Notes under the pieces: generated by a model
What the model saw: the letters and a program-made list of their open reading frames with translations, nothing else
Database searches by the model: none
What the model was told of the DNA's origin: nothing
Part shown: positions 1-13,184 of the stretch, in pieces
How positions within the stretch are numbered: position 1 is the first letter of the stretch
How the letters are laid out: each line of letters begins with the position of its first letter
Translations under genes and position numbers: made by a program
Origin: Caprimulgus europaeus
Lineage: Eukaryota > Chordata > Aves > Caprimulgiformes > Caprimulgidae
NCBI GenBank assembly: GCA_907165065.1
Contig: OU015523.1
Span: 115,346,246 to 115,410,245, forward strand
DNA length: 64,000 nt
Reading direction: 5' to 3'

Positions 1-1199
1 TCACTTCTGTGGAACAAATCTGTCAGGCAAAAAGCTAACATGTCTCCAAGCTTGCTCTTCTTATGTCACAATTAGGGTCACACTTTGCTGCTGACCCAGA
101 CTAAAGCTGGTGTGCTTGGCACCAAGCCGTTCCCTGGCACAAAAGCATCTCGTGGACTCGTGCTGGTCCACCACACACAGTTCTGCCTTGTGCCTTGGTG
201 CACCTCAGAGGGCCTGCAGGGCTTCCACTGCATGAAGGTTTCTGGAAGGGGATTTTTCAATAGACCTAGTCAAATATTTTCCTTCAAAAGCATCTTTTTT
301 TGGGGGGTGGAAAAAAAAAAAAAAAAAAGTGGTTTTATCCCAAATACACATTTCCCTGCATTTTGTTCTCCACAGAAACTCTAATGTCTGTTGGGGAAAG
401 CAGTGCTTGAAAAGTAAAACGTGCTGTTTGCAGTTTATTTTTAAACATAAAAACTTCTTCCATGCGCTTCTGTTGCAGACAGCTGAAGAACAAGCTAAAG
501 CTGACCTCCCAACAGAGACCAGATGCCATTCCAAACCTGAATTCAGCTCAGATACAATGCTGAATCAAGCCCACAATCATCATCTGAGAGGTCAAAGAAA
601 AAAGAAATCTAAACCACCCAGTTCCCAACACTTACATTCAGCAACACCAAAGCAGAATGACCAACTTCATAGAGAAACAATAATATACTCCACCACCAAA
701 GCAGAGCATATCAGAGGATCAAAAACCACTTAGTGTCCAAGCCTCTGTCTAGTGCAACGTAAACCCTCCAGCTGCTACAGGGAGAGAAAAGGCTGCTTTT
801 GCCAGCAGACACATTTGTGTAGGAGCCCCAGCTACGACCACAGGAAAGTGCTAAGTGTACCTGTGGTCCCTCCTCCTCATCCCAACAGTCATAGCTACCT
901 GCATCAAGAGGAAGCAGAGGAGGAGCAGAGCTAGCAGGAAGCACAGAAATCCAGAAAAACAGAAATCCAAAAAACCGCTCCATAAAATAGCACATGGCTA
1001 AGTGCAACTAATTACGCTTTTGTCACCAAATACGAGATGGACCAAAAATATTACTGTCTTGTAAGTCACTTGCATATGCCAGAATATTTCCACTCTGCAT
1101 AAATGGATTCCTTTCAAATATTGTGAAAATGAATTCATCCCAGAAAAACACAACAGGCCTAACTGCATGTCACCAGATGTCACCCAGGCTATGATACAG
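1..1199. other. Noncoding stretch, no gene recognised
   Basis: Intron-like or intergenic sequence. It holds an 18-base A run at 311-328. An acceptor-like site follows a pyrimidine-rich stretch near 479 (ends ctgttgcag) and leads into a Lys/His-rich open stretch to 733. No matching donor or family resemblance was found, so no exon is called. Confidence 0.6.
311..328. repeat. Poly-A run (18 A)
   Basis: An uninterrupted run of 18 A preceded by a short G run (tggggggtgg). There is no retrogene body beside it, so it reads as a simple homopolymer, not a retroposon tail. Confidence 0.9.
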
Positions 1200-1420
1200 C
1201 CACTTGAGTATGCTCTTCACCAGCAGCGCAGAGGAGCCGTGAATGTCTGATGAGCCCCAGGAACGCGGGCTTGCCAAGCACTTGTCAATCTCCAGCGCGT
1301 GTTATTCCTCTTCAGTAATCTAACGCCGGCATCTTGTTCCTGTGTACATGAAAGCTTGCTCAGCGTGTTCAAATTGCTATAATTCTGACAGTCTAATCAT
1401 TTGGCGCAATGCTGCCATAT
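1200..1420. other. CpG-retaining stretch, possible conserved noncoding element
   Basis: Several CpG-containing words (gaacgcgggc, cagcgcgtg, taacgccggc, ttggcgcaatg) fall within about 200 bp of otherwise CpG-poor DNA, with balanced unique sequence and no repeat signature. Retained CpGs outside an island can indicate constraint or an unmethylated enhancer. This is inference only; no alignment was possible. Confidence 0.25.
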
Positions 1421-4400
1421 TAACAGATAACAGCTTGCCCTCTCAGCAAACAGGAGGTTCCTACTGTGCATCACTCGTTTTGGGGGAAGAGGATGGACGA
1501 GGGGGTCCCACCTCCTGCTCCTGTTGGCAGGATAGTAGTAATGATTCCTAATGCCCACTGCCCCCAAAGCAGTGCTCAAATACATCGTGGGGGGCTGTTT
1601 TACTTAGGCGAAATAATGCACACATGCGGAGAAGAGGCATTATTCCCATTTTACAGAGTGCTTCATAGAGACAGAAAAGAACTTTATGTGACAAAGGAAA
1701 CATGTGGGATGAGAAGGAAAACCGAATTCATCCCACCCAGTCGTAGCCCAAATAACCGTAATATTGAATTAGTGCTCTGCTCAAAATGAGTGGAGATAAG
1801 AGGCTCCTGAAGTGTGGTTTGCAGTTAACCTTTGCTCCATGAGTCACAGGAATGACTGACAGAGGTCAGGCCAAAGGTTTCCCTAGCCCAATATCCTGCC
1901 CGATAGTGGCCCGCAACAGATGCGTATGGAGGAGCAAAACTAGGCAAAACACACTGTCATAACTCTACACAGCAATGTAGCGATTTGCAGCTCCCACATT
2001 TCAGGAACCAAACAGGACTTCTCTCTTTTTAAGAGCATTTGATGGATTTCTCTTCCATGAATTTGTACAGATGCTCTCTGTTGGCATGAAAACTTCTGGC
2101 ATGCACAAGGTCCAGCGGCAGGGAACTGCACAGCTTCGTTACAGATCTCCATCAGGTCATTTTAAGCCTGATGCCTCAGACTTAAAACAGCTGGGACAAA
2201 GAGTAAATAATCCTTCACTTTCCAGCTAAGTAAGTTTTCCTTTCTGATAATAGTTATTTTAGATCCCATTACTGTGCATACAAAGTTAAGGTTATTCTTT
2301 GCATAACTTTGCATTCAAGTCTGCCCTGAAGAAAATGCTAAATTCTGGTCAAAAAATGCAGCAAAGTTTTAAAGCAAATGCTACTTTTTTTTTTTTTTTT
2401 TTAAATGTAGGGAAGTATTAATCTCTTCCCCTTTGCACAGGGTGTGACCAGTCAGGAACGACTCCCAAGGAACAACTCCCATCACAGCAGGTCCTCCTGG
2501 CACAATAACAGTAAGGAAAGTGCTTGGTTATTTAGGCCAATGGTTCCTAAACGGTCTCTTTTAAACTGTGAACAACCATCGCCTCATAGTGCTTCTTTCC
2601 ACAGAAAACCCCTCCAAGCATTCTTCCCTTAAATAGAAGATCAAGTTATTATCAACTTTGTCCTCTTGTTTCTCTTTGCATTCCTTCCACAACTTGGATA
2701 GACATGTTAGTGCTCACAATATTGTTGTCAAGTCCAGGGCCTTGCAAAGAGACCAGTAAAGGGAATACCTTCACTATATCAACAATACATTGATCAATGT
2801 ACAAGCTGGTTTGTACAGGAAATAAACAACCCCCATCCTGATCAAAGGTCCTGAACATGTAGCTTGACAGACTATAAGGAAGTGTTTTAAACACTGCAGG
2901 GCACTATGTTTGCATTTAATCTTTTATTTTTTATTGCTTTCCTTTATTTTAAAACATTTTTCCCCAACCTGTCAGTGTTTGCTTTCCAAGATTTGTTTAT
3001 GCTATGTAAGCTGTAGGTTATTTCTGTTAGAGACCCTAATTTCCTCCTCTGCTGGGACTATGGCGATAGCCCCAAGGAAGTTTACACTGAGAGAAAAGAG
3101 CATGACAGGCGGTGAATTAAGCGGTCCAGAAAGAGATTCAATTAGCTTTCTCAGTGGAAGAAAATTAAGATAAGAAAAAAAAGAAAGTCTTGGCAGTTCC
3201 ACTCTCCTGTCTCTGTCTCAACTTCGGCAAATGGAGATCAAGAGACAGTCAAAGAAAATAATCATAAATATTTGAAACTTAGTATGATGTGCAATTTATT
3301 GACACAGCATTAGTATCAAAATCTGTCCTATCTTTTTTTATTCTTTTTTCTTTTTAAACTATTCTTCTTGCAGGTATCACATAAAATGGAAAACGTTGAT
3401 TTCAAACCTCCCACTGAGTACCCTAGCACCAACTACAGCAGTTGATATACAGGAGCTGATTGCAACACTCCTCCCCATCCCCAAACCTCCATGGATGTAA
3501 CCTTTACCCAATGCAGCATCTCCTTTGCCCCTCCCCTATGCTTCCTGTGGTGAAGACCAACACCAAATACGGAGAAGTGAGCCAGAACTGATGAGATGCA
3601 CATAATTAAAAATATAGTGGGAGAACAGCCAATTACCTGCAAATGAAGTTATGCATTTGTCACCACTAGACCAGCCATGGGGCTAGAACAGCCCTGGGCT
3701 GCCTATTAGAGCCTGCAGAAATCCTGTGCCCTGGCACCACCTCTCTTTCTCACTTCTCAGAGCCTTCAGGATCTGACCCACGGAGAGGAGGAGCCTTTCA
3801 CCTCTCCAGGTCTTGCTTTAGAAGGGATCTAGCTCTCCTGACAGCCCTTGTTCTTCCATCTATCCTCCTGCCAAAAACATCCATAAGTTCCAGCTTTTTC
3901 CTTGGCAACCCTCTCAAAAGGCAAAAGCGTAAAGGAGGAGCTTTTTTCCTCCTCCCCCCACCCCCCACCTTTTTCTGGTAGCCAATTCCCTGGCTGGCTG
4001 AGTTCAATTCATTTGTTTCTACTCAATGTTTGCTTTTCGAGCTGCTGTAAAATTAGATGGCAGGAAGCCTAGAGCTCCTGCACAGGCATCTTCCTTACCA
4101 TCTCCTAAGCCATGAAGTGCAGAAATGGTGTGTTTTTTCCAGTGAAGAAAGCTTGGCCAATGTTTCCACAAGACTTGGAAATGCTTTGAAACCCAGTGTT
4201 GAAAGCTCCTGGACTGATCGGGACTCGTATCCTGCAGGAGAAATCCCAACCTAACAAAACAATAACACCAGTGTTGAGAAGGAGCCAGACCCTGAGAGGT
4301 GCTGGAGCTCTAAGTTTTGAAAATGCCAGATATTTCTAAATCTGATGCCTAAACTACTAAGCTGTCCCATCAGGCATTAGTAGAAGTATTTATTATTTTT

Positions 4401-6802
4401 AATACATGCTTCCTGCAGGCAGAGGCAAACAAAGTAAAAGAGAAACAAGTGCCCCTTCAAAGGGCCTGCCAGCTGAAACACGAAAGCTGTATGTATAGTT
4501 CAGACTTTGTACTTTTGAATGCATGCGCACCTACAAAGAGAGACAAAGCATTACAATCGTGCTACTCCTGACTCCAACCACTTATTTGCATTTAAAAATA
4601 CAGAGAATGCCATGAACATTCATTATTCTTTAATAGCACACTTTGGCCAGGAGAGTCAAATGCAGAAAAATGAAAGACTCTGTTTGCTATTGAAAATTGA
4701 AGGCTTCTCATTAAAAATTTTTAAAAAGAGAAGTGTAATAGGGGGAAAGTGTCTGCTCTTAACTCCCTTCTCTTGTTCCTCCCCAAGTGTGCTCTGGGCC
4801 ATGAAGATTAAGAAAGTATTAAGAAAGAATTCTTAATAAAGGTGGCTTTTTCTTAAGAGTAGATTGCAAAAACTGTAAGGGAAGCTTAATCTGATTAAAA
4901 TAATAATGACACTTACCAAACCAGAAACTTTATTTTTAATAAGGAAGTCTACATGCAAAACAACAATTTTCACATGTTTGTGAACAGAAAACTATTTCAT
5001 GGTAGACTAGAAAAGGCTGTGTTCAGCTTTCCTTGGGATTTACAAGGTGCTAATAACAGATCTCCTGTAACTTGTTTACCCCATCAGAAATACACACATT
5101 CAGATAAATGCCATCAGGGTGGACAAGTGATGTTACTCTAAGAGGGCTCAAAGTACCCTGGAGTCAATGCACAACCTTTTCACAGTCTTCCTTCGTAATG
5201 TCTTATCTGAAATAGGACAGACATACATTTTAGATTATGTTAGTAACAGCCAAAGATGTGGCACGTCCACTCCATGAAGACTAATCCATGGAGAGACAGT
5301 AAATTATTCCCTAGTCAGTCCGGCTTGTGCACCACAGAGTTTTGCACAACTGAAGCTGTCAGCGTGCAGCACAAGCCTTCCTGGACAGACTCAGAACAGC
5401 CCAGCAGACATCCAGATTGGAACCCTGTAGCATCCCAAGGACTCTGCAAAAGGCAGCAGCTCTCATCTTCCACTTAATTTCTACTGGCACACAAAACCTC
5501 TAATTTAGGAAAAAAAAGGCTGTAGGGTGGCACACCCTCACTGAAAAAGTGCCAACACCTGCTTTACAATAGCCCTTTTAAATTCTAGGGTCTCTTCCAG
5601 CCAGTTTCATCTAACTTCCATTTCATTTTATTTCTACAGTCTACAGCCTCTTTGCTCACATACCTTTTAAGTCATTATTTCCCAAAGTGAAAGATAATGC
5701 ACCATTATTATCCTATATCTTAAGAAAACGCGATACCATACTAGATCTATATCCCAGCCTACTATTAAATGGCTGCACAGCCAGCCACAAATCTTCCTGT
5801 CCTTATCACTCAAATAGTGAAATACCTAAGGTTCTTCTCTCCCACAAAAAGTGCTTGAACATTTAGTATCTTTTCCACTTAATGGCTTTTATTCCTTCTT
5901 GAAGTCAGTTGCACATATTCTAATGATGCATTTCCTCTATTACTTCTCCATCTGCAATTTATGCATTTCTATGAATTTAACTCTGGTGAACAATAAATTC
6001 AGAGACAGAAGAAACAGTAAGCAGTCATCATGCAAACTTCTTCAAACCCATCTGCCTCAGTTTTGGTACAAGAGCAATCAAACATCTAGTGCTCAGTGGG
6101 GAACCATCCTCTGTTCCAGCTGACATACCACAGTCTCTGACGACAAGGAAAATAAAATTGTCAACTTTCTTTTAGGAAAAGGTTCTCAAACTTTTTTTTC
6201 TTCTCTACCCATCTCATGTGGGCGAGAGCTGCCATCCCATGGTAGCAACCTTGATCCAGTGCTCTCCTGAGTCAGGCTTGAATCGGCCACCACGGACTGA
6301 GCCAAGGACTACCCAGATGGTATCATTAAACATGAAATCACAAACAGGTTGGGGATGCACGTGAGTCACAGACATCTTTTTATATACAGCTTACTTGGAG
6401 AATGGGGCTCCTTTGGAAAGGAAGGGTACGGAGGACAGTTCCCATGATAATACTATGACAACAGGATCACAGTGGTCACAAGCTATGATTCCTTATCAGT
6501 CTGACAAGTTACTAATACCTAGCCTGTTTCACTTGTTAAAAAAAAGATAAACCCTCCAGATAAACTGTGGTTGTTTTGTTTTAAAATCAAAACATATCTG
6601 GTTTCCAAGCACAGGCATTTCTTCCTGAAGAGTTCTTCCAGTTCTGGTCCTTTTTTTTTTTTTTAATCCTTGCTTTTTGCCCAGCTGTTCACAAAACCAT
6701 ATAAACACAGGGGAAGGTCAGCAAGGAATGACAGAAAGTGATAGCTCAAGTCATGAGGTCATGAACCTTCCCACCATATGGTCTCAGCAAAGCATAGTCT
6801 TA
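1421..6802. other. Noncoding stretch, no gene recognised
   Basis: AT-rich unique sequence with a poly-T run at 2385-2402, a C-rich patch at about 3950-3968 and a T run at about 6650-6664. Open frames here are short, unrelated to any family I recognise, and often overlap on both strands. No exon is supported. Confidence 0.6.
2385..2402. repeat. Poly-T run
   Basis: Eighteen consecutive T. A simple homopolymer. Confidence 0.85.
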
Positions 6803-6854
6803 GAAACTATGAAGGTTTTCTGAAGCATAGTCTTCAGAAAACCTTCATAGTTTC
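6803..6854. repeat. Perfect 23-bp inverted repeat with 6-nt loop
   Basis: Left arm 6803-6825 (gaaactatgaaggttttctg then aag) is exactly complementary to right arm 6832-6854, with the 6-base loop catagt between. The word agcatagtctt occurs both just left of the hairpin (6791-6801) and across the arm/loop junction (6824-6834). That arrangement is what a replication template switch (foldback copying) leaves behind. A small-RNA hairpin is the alternative, but nothing here shows transcription. Confidence 0.9.
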
Positions 6855-7221
6855 CCTATCACCAACACAGGACAACTACTCCTGGACAGTTTAATTCCAA
6901 AAATGAAGAAGAAAAACACAACACACTTGGTTTGAATAAGATTATTACAGGATTTTTAAGAGAATGAGACTATGGACTTAATGGGGTGAGGAGAGGGAAA
7001 GGAGAAGAAAAAATATCAAGAAAAGGTCTTCCTCTTCCTGACAGCTTCCCATCAGAGCTGTCTGGAGGGGAGGGTTCATGGACTGAAGCCACCAGTTGGC
7101 AATGCCAAGCCCTCGGTGTGGCCAGCATGGCCATGGAGTACAGGATCCCTCCAGCTCTCATAAGGGACTGATGGTTGGGCTGCGGAGGGTCCCCCACCCA
7201 AAATGTCCCAAACAGCACCCA
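6855..7221. other. Noncoding stretch
   Basis: Unique, moderately GC-rich sequence leading into the CR1 fragment. No exon or RNA gene is recognised. Confidence 0.6.
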
Positions 7222-7489
7222 CAGAACAAGGGGCAATGGGCAAAATCTAGAACACCAGAAGTTCTGTACAAACTTAGGAAAAACTTCTTTACTGTGAGGG
7301 TGTCGGAGCACTGGGACAGGTTGTGGGGCCCAGAGAGGTTGTGGGGTCTCTATCTCTGGAGATGTTCAAAACCCGCCTGGACGCTTTCCTGTGCAACCTG
7401 GTGTAGGGAACCTGCTCTGGCAGGGGGGTTGGGCTGGATGATCTCCTGAGGTCCTTTGCAACCCCCACCATGCTGTGATTCTGTGATTT
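7222..7489 (+). mobile_element. CR1 LINE fragment, 3' end, 5'-truncated
   Basis: The avian CR1 3' region in sense orientation. It includes remnants of the last reading-frame segment (aggaaaaacttctttactgt, then a degraded 'equivalent of NRLP' stretch), then the 3' UTR words gggctggatgatctcctgag and gtcctttgcaacccccacc, and ends in the typical short terminal repeat (tgtgattctgtgattt). CR1 copies are normally truncated at the 5' end and lack a poly-A tail, as here. The coding remnant is not intact. The 5' boundary is approximate. Confidence 0.93.
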
Positions 7490-8043
7490 CTGCAGCACTT
7501 CCAAGCACTTCAAGAGGAAGTACCTCAGCCACATCAGGAATATTGTTTTAAAAAAAGGAATGTCTCAGATGGCTCCCTCAGCCTGCAAGAGGCCGTGTGG
7601 GATCCTGATACCAACAGCAGTAGGTGTGGAGGAAAGAGGAAAGGTGAAGAGGAGGTCCTGGTGAATAGGTGTCAGCCACCCAGAGGAGACCCATCACCAC
7701 CGCCATGCCTGTCCCTCCTCACAGGGCCAGCACTTCCCAGCTAGCAGGGAGCTCGCCCCAATTTCCCAGCTCTGGGTGAAAGAACAAAACCTTGGCTTGT
7801 TCCTCAGAGAAATATCACTATTCTGCGTTAATTCAATGTAGTTTGCATCCCCTGTCGCCCAGGAGGGTACGGCAGGTGACAGGTCTCCTCAGTCAGTGGG
7901 CCAGGCTGGGCGTGCACCACTGGCCATGGCTGTCGCCTGCCCTGGCCACAGCCACACGCTCTCCCTGTTGATTTCAAAGACAGAGGAGAGGGAAAAAGGA
8001 GGTCCTTGCACAACTCCATGAATCAGGTTGTGGCCCAGATCCT

Positions 8044-8110
8044 CAAGATGGTGGAGTTTCTGTTTGACCAAGCTGCTCCACAAGATGGTGGGGTTTCTCT
8101 ATGACCAAGC
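8044..8110. repeat. Imperfect 37-bp-period tandem duplication
   Basis: caagatggtggagtttctgt... at 8044 recurs as caagatggtggggtttctct... at 8081. The two 30-bp cores (8044-8073 and 8081-8110) differ at three positions and are separated by tgctcca. This is a small local tandem duplication that has since diverged slightly. Confidence 0.85.
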
Positions 8111-8796
8111 ATCGTTGTTGTTACTGCAATGCACCGACGCCTAATTGCAACAGAAAACACTACAGGAAAAATCCTGCAGTATTAACAGAAAGTACTGTAA
8201 AATGCAAATATTAGGTTTTCATTCCTGGGAGTGTCTGTGTGGGTACCAAGGGGCTGTGAGCAGGTCTGGAGCCCTCTTGCCCGCTCCTCCCAGCCATCCC
8301 CTGCTGAGCCCAGGCACCACCAGCGACACATCGCGAGCTCCGCAGCCGACAGGCACCGTCCCAGGCAGAAAACCTCCAATTTGGTTTCAATTAAAAAGAA
8401 ACTATTTTAAAGACAACTCAATCTCAGTTCCAGGCACGGCAATTTCCAGCTCCCCGTTTTAGAAAGCTCCTCTCCAAATACTGACGGTCTCTGGCCGCTG
8501 CACAAGCTGTGCTCTTTTGGGGCCACAGACGTTAATCAAGCCGCTCTTTATTTTTAGATTTTCTTCATATGACTTTACGCCACAAACTCTATTAACATTA
8601 TGTCTTGGAACATCAAAGTTTTTCACAGATCAATCAAACTGACAGAAAACGTTCCTCCTGCTTTGAGAGAACTGAACTCAGCTGGCTTTTTAATAGGAGA
8701 AGCTGAGAGAAGGGAAAAAAAAAAATATTAAAAAAATACCCCCCACACTATAAATCAACTGATCGGACATCCTGGCTATGAGTGAAATTTCTCTGA

Positions 8797-8817
8797 GGAG
8801 GGGGGGAGGGGAGGGGA
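8797..8817 (+). other. G-quadruplex-type G run
   Basis: Four or more G runs of at least three, separated by single bases (core gggggggaggggaggggag), match the usual G3+N1-7 quadruplex pattern. It lies outside any island, so function is unknown. Confidence 0.5.
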
Positions 8818-11800
8818 GCAGAGCAGCAGTTTTTCCCCACGGACGCCTGCGTGCGCAGGTTAAGCGTTTGTCTGCCATGGAGCCGTGCGAAGGCGGTTTG
8901 ACTTCAGGGCAGCGGCCAGGAGGGGAGGGAGGACTCACCTCTGCATTTCCAGCCCATTTACAAGCACACTTTCCCTTGCTCTTGTTTCCTTCCTCTGTCT
9001 CTCTCAATACACTGAATGGTAGCACAGCTGCAAGAAATTTCAGCCTCCAACACCCTCGTCAGCCTAATGGGAATCTTCCAATTTGCCCAGTTCAAAGCTC
9101 TGAATTATTCAGCTAATACGCTCTGACCCAGGGCTGCTGCAGGTACGGTGATCCCTGCTTCAGGGAAAAGGAAAGGACTGCAACCTTACATTGCACTCCA
9201 GACACCTGGCTAGCCCACACCGTAATCAAACTCTTCATTCTCCATTTCCCCCTGCCTCAAGCAGGATTGAAAGACTGAAAAGAAAAAAAAAAAAAAATAC
9301 AATTACTTCAAACCCTGTCTTTTCTGTTGACTGTACTGAAGCCTGCTCTTGAAAACACTCCCACTCCTTCCCTCCAAAACCAGAAAGAAGTCACAGGTCA
9401 GCAAGGTGCCCTGTACAAGAGGCTGAACTTTATCTAGATTTCCTCACCAGCATTCAGAAGTTCTTGGGAACCTTCTGCAATGTAGATTTTTGTTGGCACC
9501 TGGAGGCACGAGTAAACCATTAATCAGGAAAATCTACTGCTGCATATGTCAACTGATGGAAGGGCGAAAGAAACCCAAACTCATAAATGCAAATTAAAGA
9601 TTAAAAAGTATGCTGTCAGCTAGTACCACAATTTCTGATTGGAAAATTCTGACCTGCTACTGTTACTAATGAGACCTTAGATTATGTAAAAGGAAGGATA
9701 TTAGACATTTATTCCCCACTCCCCCCCAGTTTGCTTACTTTGAGCACAAAAGCAGAGCCAGCGACTCTCCTGAGCGCCATGCAACAGCTCACGTGATGCC
9801 ACAGGCACCCAGAGTGAGACCTGAAGCCCAGAAGTGAAGTTCCAGCTTACACAGCTATCAACAGCTGGAGTATCATCAGAGGTATGCCAGGAAGTGTTAG
9901 CAGTCACAGACTGTCTGCTCAGACCAGCCAGGCTGGGAGTAATAAGACACTTCTTTTCCCCCTTCAAAGCAAAAATCGGAGGCTCACTGAACATTACTAT
10001 GTCCATTGATTTCTTTACATTCAGTGGGAAGTACTGAGTACTTCTGCCTTCTTTGCACCCCTCAATACGAGCCAAACAGGCTTGTGCTTTGCTACCATTT
10101 AAATAAAAAACAAAACAAACAAGCCTCAAACACAAAACACCACAAGAGGGGAAATATTAAAGACGTTATCCCAATCCCTTGCTACATTAACACAGGCTAA
10201 AATTTCACAGCTGAAAAAGGAGACAAAAATCTGGCTATGGAAACCTTCCTCTGTTTCGAATTCCATGCAGCAAAACATAATTGAGTTAGTCTTAAGATTG
10301 CAAAAACTTAAATGGTAACTTTATACAAAAGCTTCAGACTCTGGAAAAATTCTGTCACTGGCAAAACAAGGTGGTTTTCTCCAACACTTCTCCAGCTTCG
10401 TGTTTATAACGAAGGGGATTGTCCTCAAATTTCTCAGTCTGAACAACTTTACTAGGCAAACTGCAGTCCTGAACAATACTTTCCTATTCCAAAGGCATTA
10501 CAACTGATCTCCGAGTTCTCCTCCAACCCAGGGAAATGAACCAAAAAGCACCAAGCAATAAGCTGTGTGTTCACACAGGCAGCTCCTGGCAAAGCTCCAG
10601 GCATGGCAGAGCTTCCACCCTCGCTGCCCGCATCATCCTCTCCAGGTTATTAGCAGGATCCTGCACAAGCTATCTTCGCATCACTGACCAGCGCCACACA
10701 CCAGGATCCCAGACATCACATCTAACTTCAGTTCATATTTTCCACACACAAGGAAAACTATAGTAACTGTTGATAAATATGGGACTTTTACTGACAAAGC
10801 ACCATATCTGCAGATAAGGGGAATTAAAAAAAAGAAAAAAGAAGAAATCTAACTAAAACTGGGCTTATAATTTAAAGACACAACTTTAATCTGTGAATAT
10901 TTTTTTCCCCATTACCAGTCAGGAATTACTGGTTCTGCCTTGTAAAACCACACAGAGCTTTTGTTATGCTTTCTGAAGTGTTATATTTACACATCGTGGT
11001 TATATTTTTCCTGGCTGTTTCTCTGATGCTTAAGGAATGATAAGGATTCCTTACTGCATTAAAGGGGTTTAAAATGCAGTGCACAGCCAAGCAATTTGGG
11101 AAGCAATCACTATGTTTCTAAAGTGAACTTTAATCTAGAAATGCTCATAAAAATCATATTATGGCATACGGAAACAATAATGTTAATTAAATAATTTGCA
11201 TTTACATAGCAATCGGTCCCAAGGGCCAAGCATATAGCAGCACAATGCACATGAAGTACACCATGTGCTCAGCTGTAACGCATCTTAAAGGTTTGACCTG
11301 AAGAAACCCAAGTGCATGCAACATCTCCTTTCCCTTGCACTTTCTACCTTCAGCCCTCACATGTCCAAAGGCAGTCACCAGTTTTTGGCTGCCTCAGATT
11401 ATCTAGCAGAATGTTCATGCTTGGTGGTTAGCTGCGTGAGAAGTATCCACACCTCTGGTACATTCTATGTTTTATTTTACTGAGCCATACACCAGCGTAC
11501 AAGTGACAACAGGTCTTTGTGAGGCAAGGAGATGCTCCACCCAAGCACAAGCACCTTGCTTAATTTTCCATGCCAGGCCCTCTTCAGCTGGGTGCAGGGC
11601 TGCTCCTCCCCAGGTAAGAGAAACACACAGGACTATCCACCCTTAAGCCTTCTTTCATTTGTTCAACACAAGCAAAGATAACTGCAGAGATATTTAACAC
11701 CCATGAGCAAGCTCTAATTCAATACTCTTGGTCAGACAGGATTTGTACACGACAGAAATAGAACTAAATGCATTACAAGAGAAATGAACTCTTTCCAAGA

Positions 11801-11945
11801 CCCTGCCCACTTAAAGAGCAATGCCAAGCTCCTTATATTTATGTGAGTCTCTTAACAATTTAGTAAAGAATTAGTAGTGGCAAGAACCAGAAACAGTAAA
11901 AGCACACTATTGTTTTTAAATGAGGACACTGTCAAGATTTAAAAA

Positions 11946-11967
11946 ATATATATATATACACACACAC
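11946..11967. repeat. (TA)n(CA)n microsatellite
   Basis: Alternating tatatatata passes directly into cacacacac, a compound dinucleotide repeat. Confidence 0.85.
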
Positions 11968-12325
11968 TTTAAAAAAAATGTAGACAACCCTGTCTTAATT
12001 TGTGTTTTTTGCTAAGATTTTCTGCCCCATTTACTAGCTCTGTCGGGGAAGCAGCACTAGCTAATTTCATTATTTGTTCTCAGCCAATTTGACTTTCTGG
12101 CTTCCTTCCTATGCCCTAACAGAGTTGCTCTGTTTCCAAAGAAGGGAAAACAGCCATTGCATTACTGGAGATCAGATAGTTTTCCCAAGTCCACTCTGGC
12201 TCCTTAGGAGGAAAGCGTCCTGTCAGCAGCAGGCACTGGCACCTGCAATGCCACCTCCAGCCTGGACAAGACAAGAACATGCTGTGGGAAAGCCCCCTGG
12301 AGAGTTGAAGCTGCTGGATGAGTGA

Positions 12326-12349
12326 TTTATTTTATTTTATTTTATTTAT
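12326..12349. repeat. (TTTTA)n microsatellite
   Basis: About five units of TTTTA/TTTA, immediately after an open stretch with no coding character. Confidence 0.85.
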
Positions 12350-13164
12350 CGATAAATTGGGACTAAGAAATGGAAGTACTTATGTTACATTTCAAACTAG
12401 AACTTGGTTCTTGGACATGATTTTGTACTATGCGTCGGCAACCCTTGTTTCCCATTAAGGCTGGAGCCCCAAGGCTTTGCTGGGGAAACATCTCCAGTCC
12501 CCACCTTCTGCTAGCTACACAAATACACCATACACACAAAGGGGTGAAATGAAACACCTGCAGGTTTTCCTTGTAATTGGGCACTTGACATTGCATGAAG
12601 CCAAAAGACTTCAGCTAGTTTCACACTGATGCAGCTTTGGTCTAAATCACCAAGTTTAACTCCACTAAATCAAAAGGATGTTTTAAGCAATGCAGATCTT
12701 CATAAGCCTGAAGATCCTGATCTTTCATAACACGTGCCTTTATCAGGCCTATCTTGCCTCTTTGTTTTTGGCAAAAAAAAAAGCAGCCTTAAAACCCTAA
12801 AACTAAATAAAGGATAAAGAACTAATAAAAGGTACGCCTAATCTAAGTCCCAGATGTTTCAAAGGGATTTGCATATGGTCCACTGCTGCCATAGTATTTT
12901 TCACATCTGTGGGGCATTAAAGGAAATAACCAAATCTTGAAATTAAAGTTGGGTGTCCCTTGTGGCAGTGCTAAAGAACTAAGCCTTTTTCCTTGCCCCT
13001 TCATTTTCTTTTCATCTTCAATTTTGTTTGCCACTGCTAACTTAATATACAGGAGTTAATTTCTTTCCTGACTGGAGGTATCACTAGGGGAATATTGTGT
13101 GTTACTGTGGCGGCTGGAAGTCATTACATCTATATAAAAATTAACCTGTGGCACTACTCTAATC

Positions 13165-13184
13165 TTTTTTTATTATTATTATTT
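13165..13184. repeat. (TTA)n short repeat
   Basis: Short run of TTA units following a T tract. A low-complexity AT-rich repeat. Confidence 0.75.

Noticed and set aside
329-733. Possible exon after the acceptor-like site near 479
   Set aside because: No donor in a suitable place, frame runs to a stop at 733 and the composition looks like A-rich noncoding DNA.
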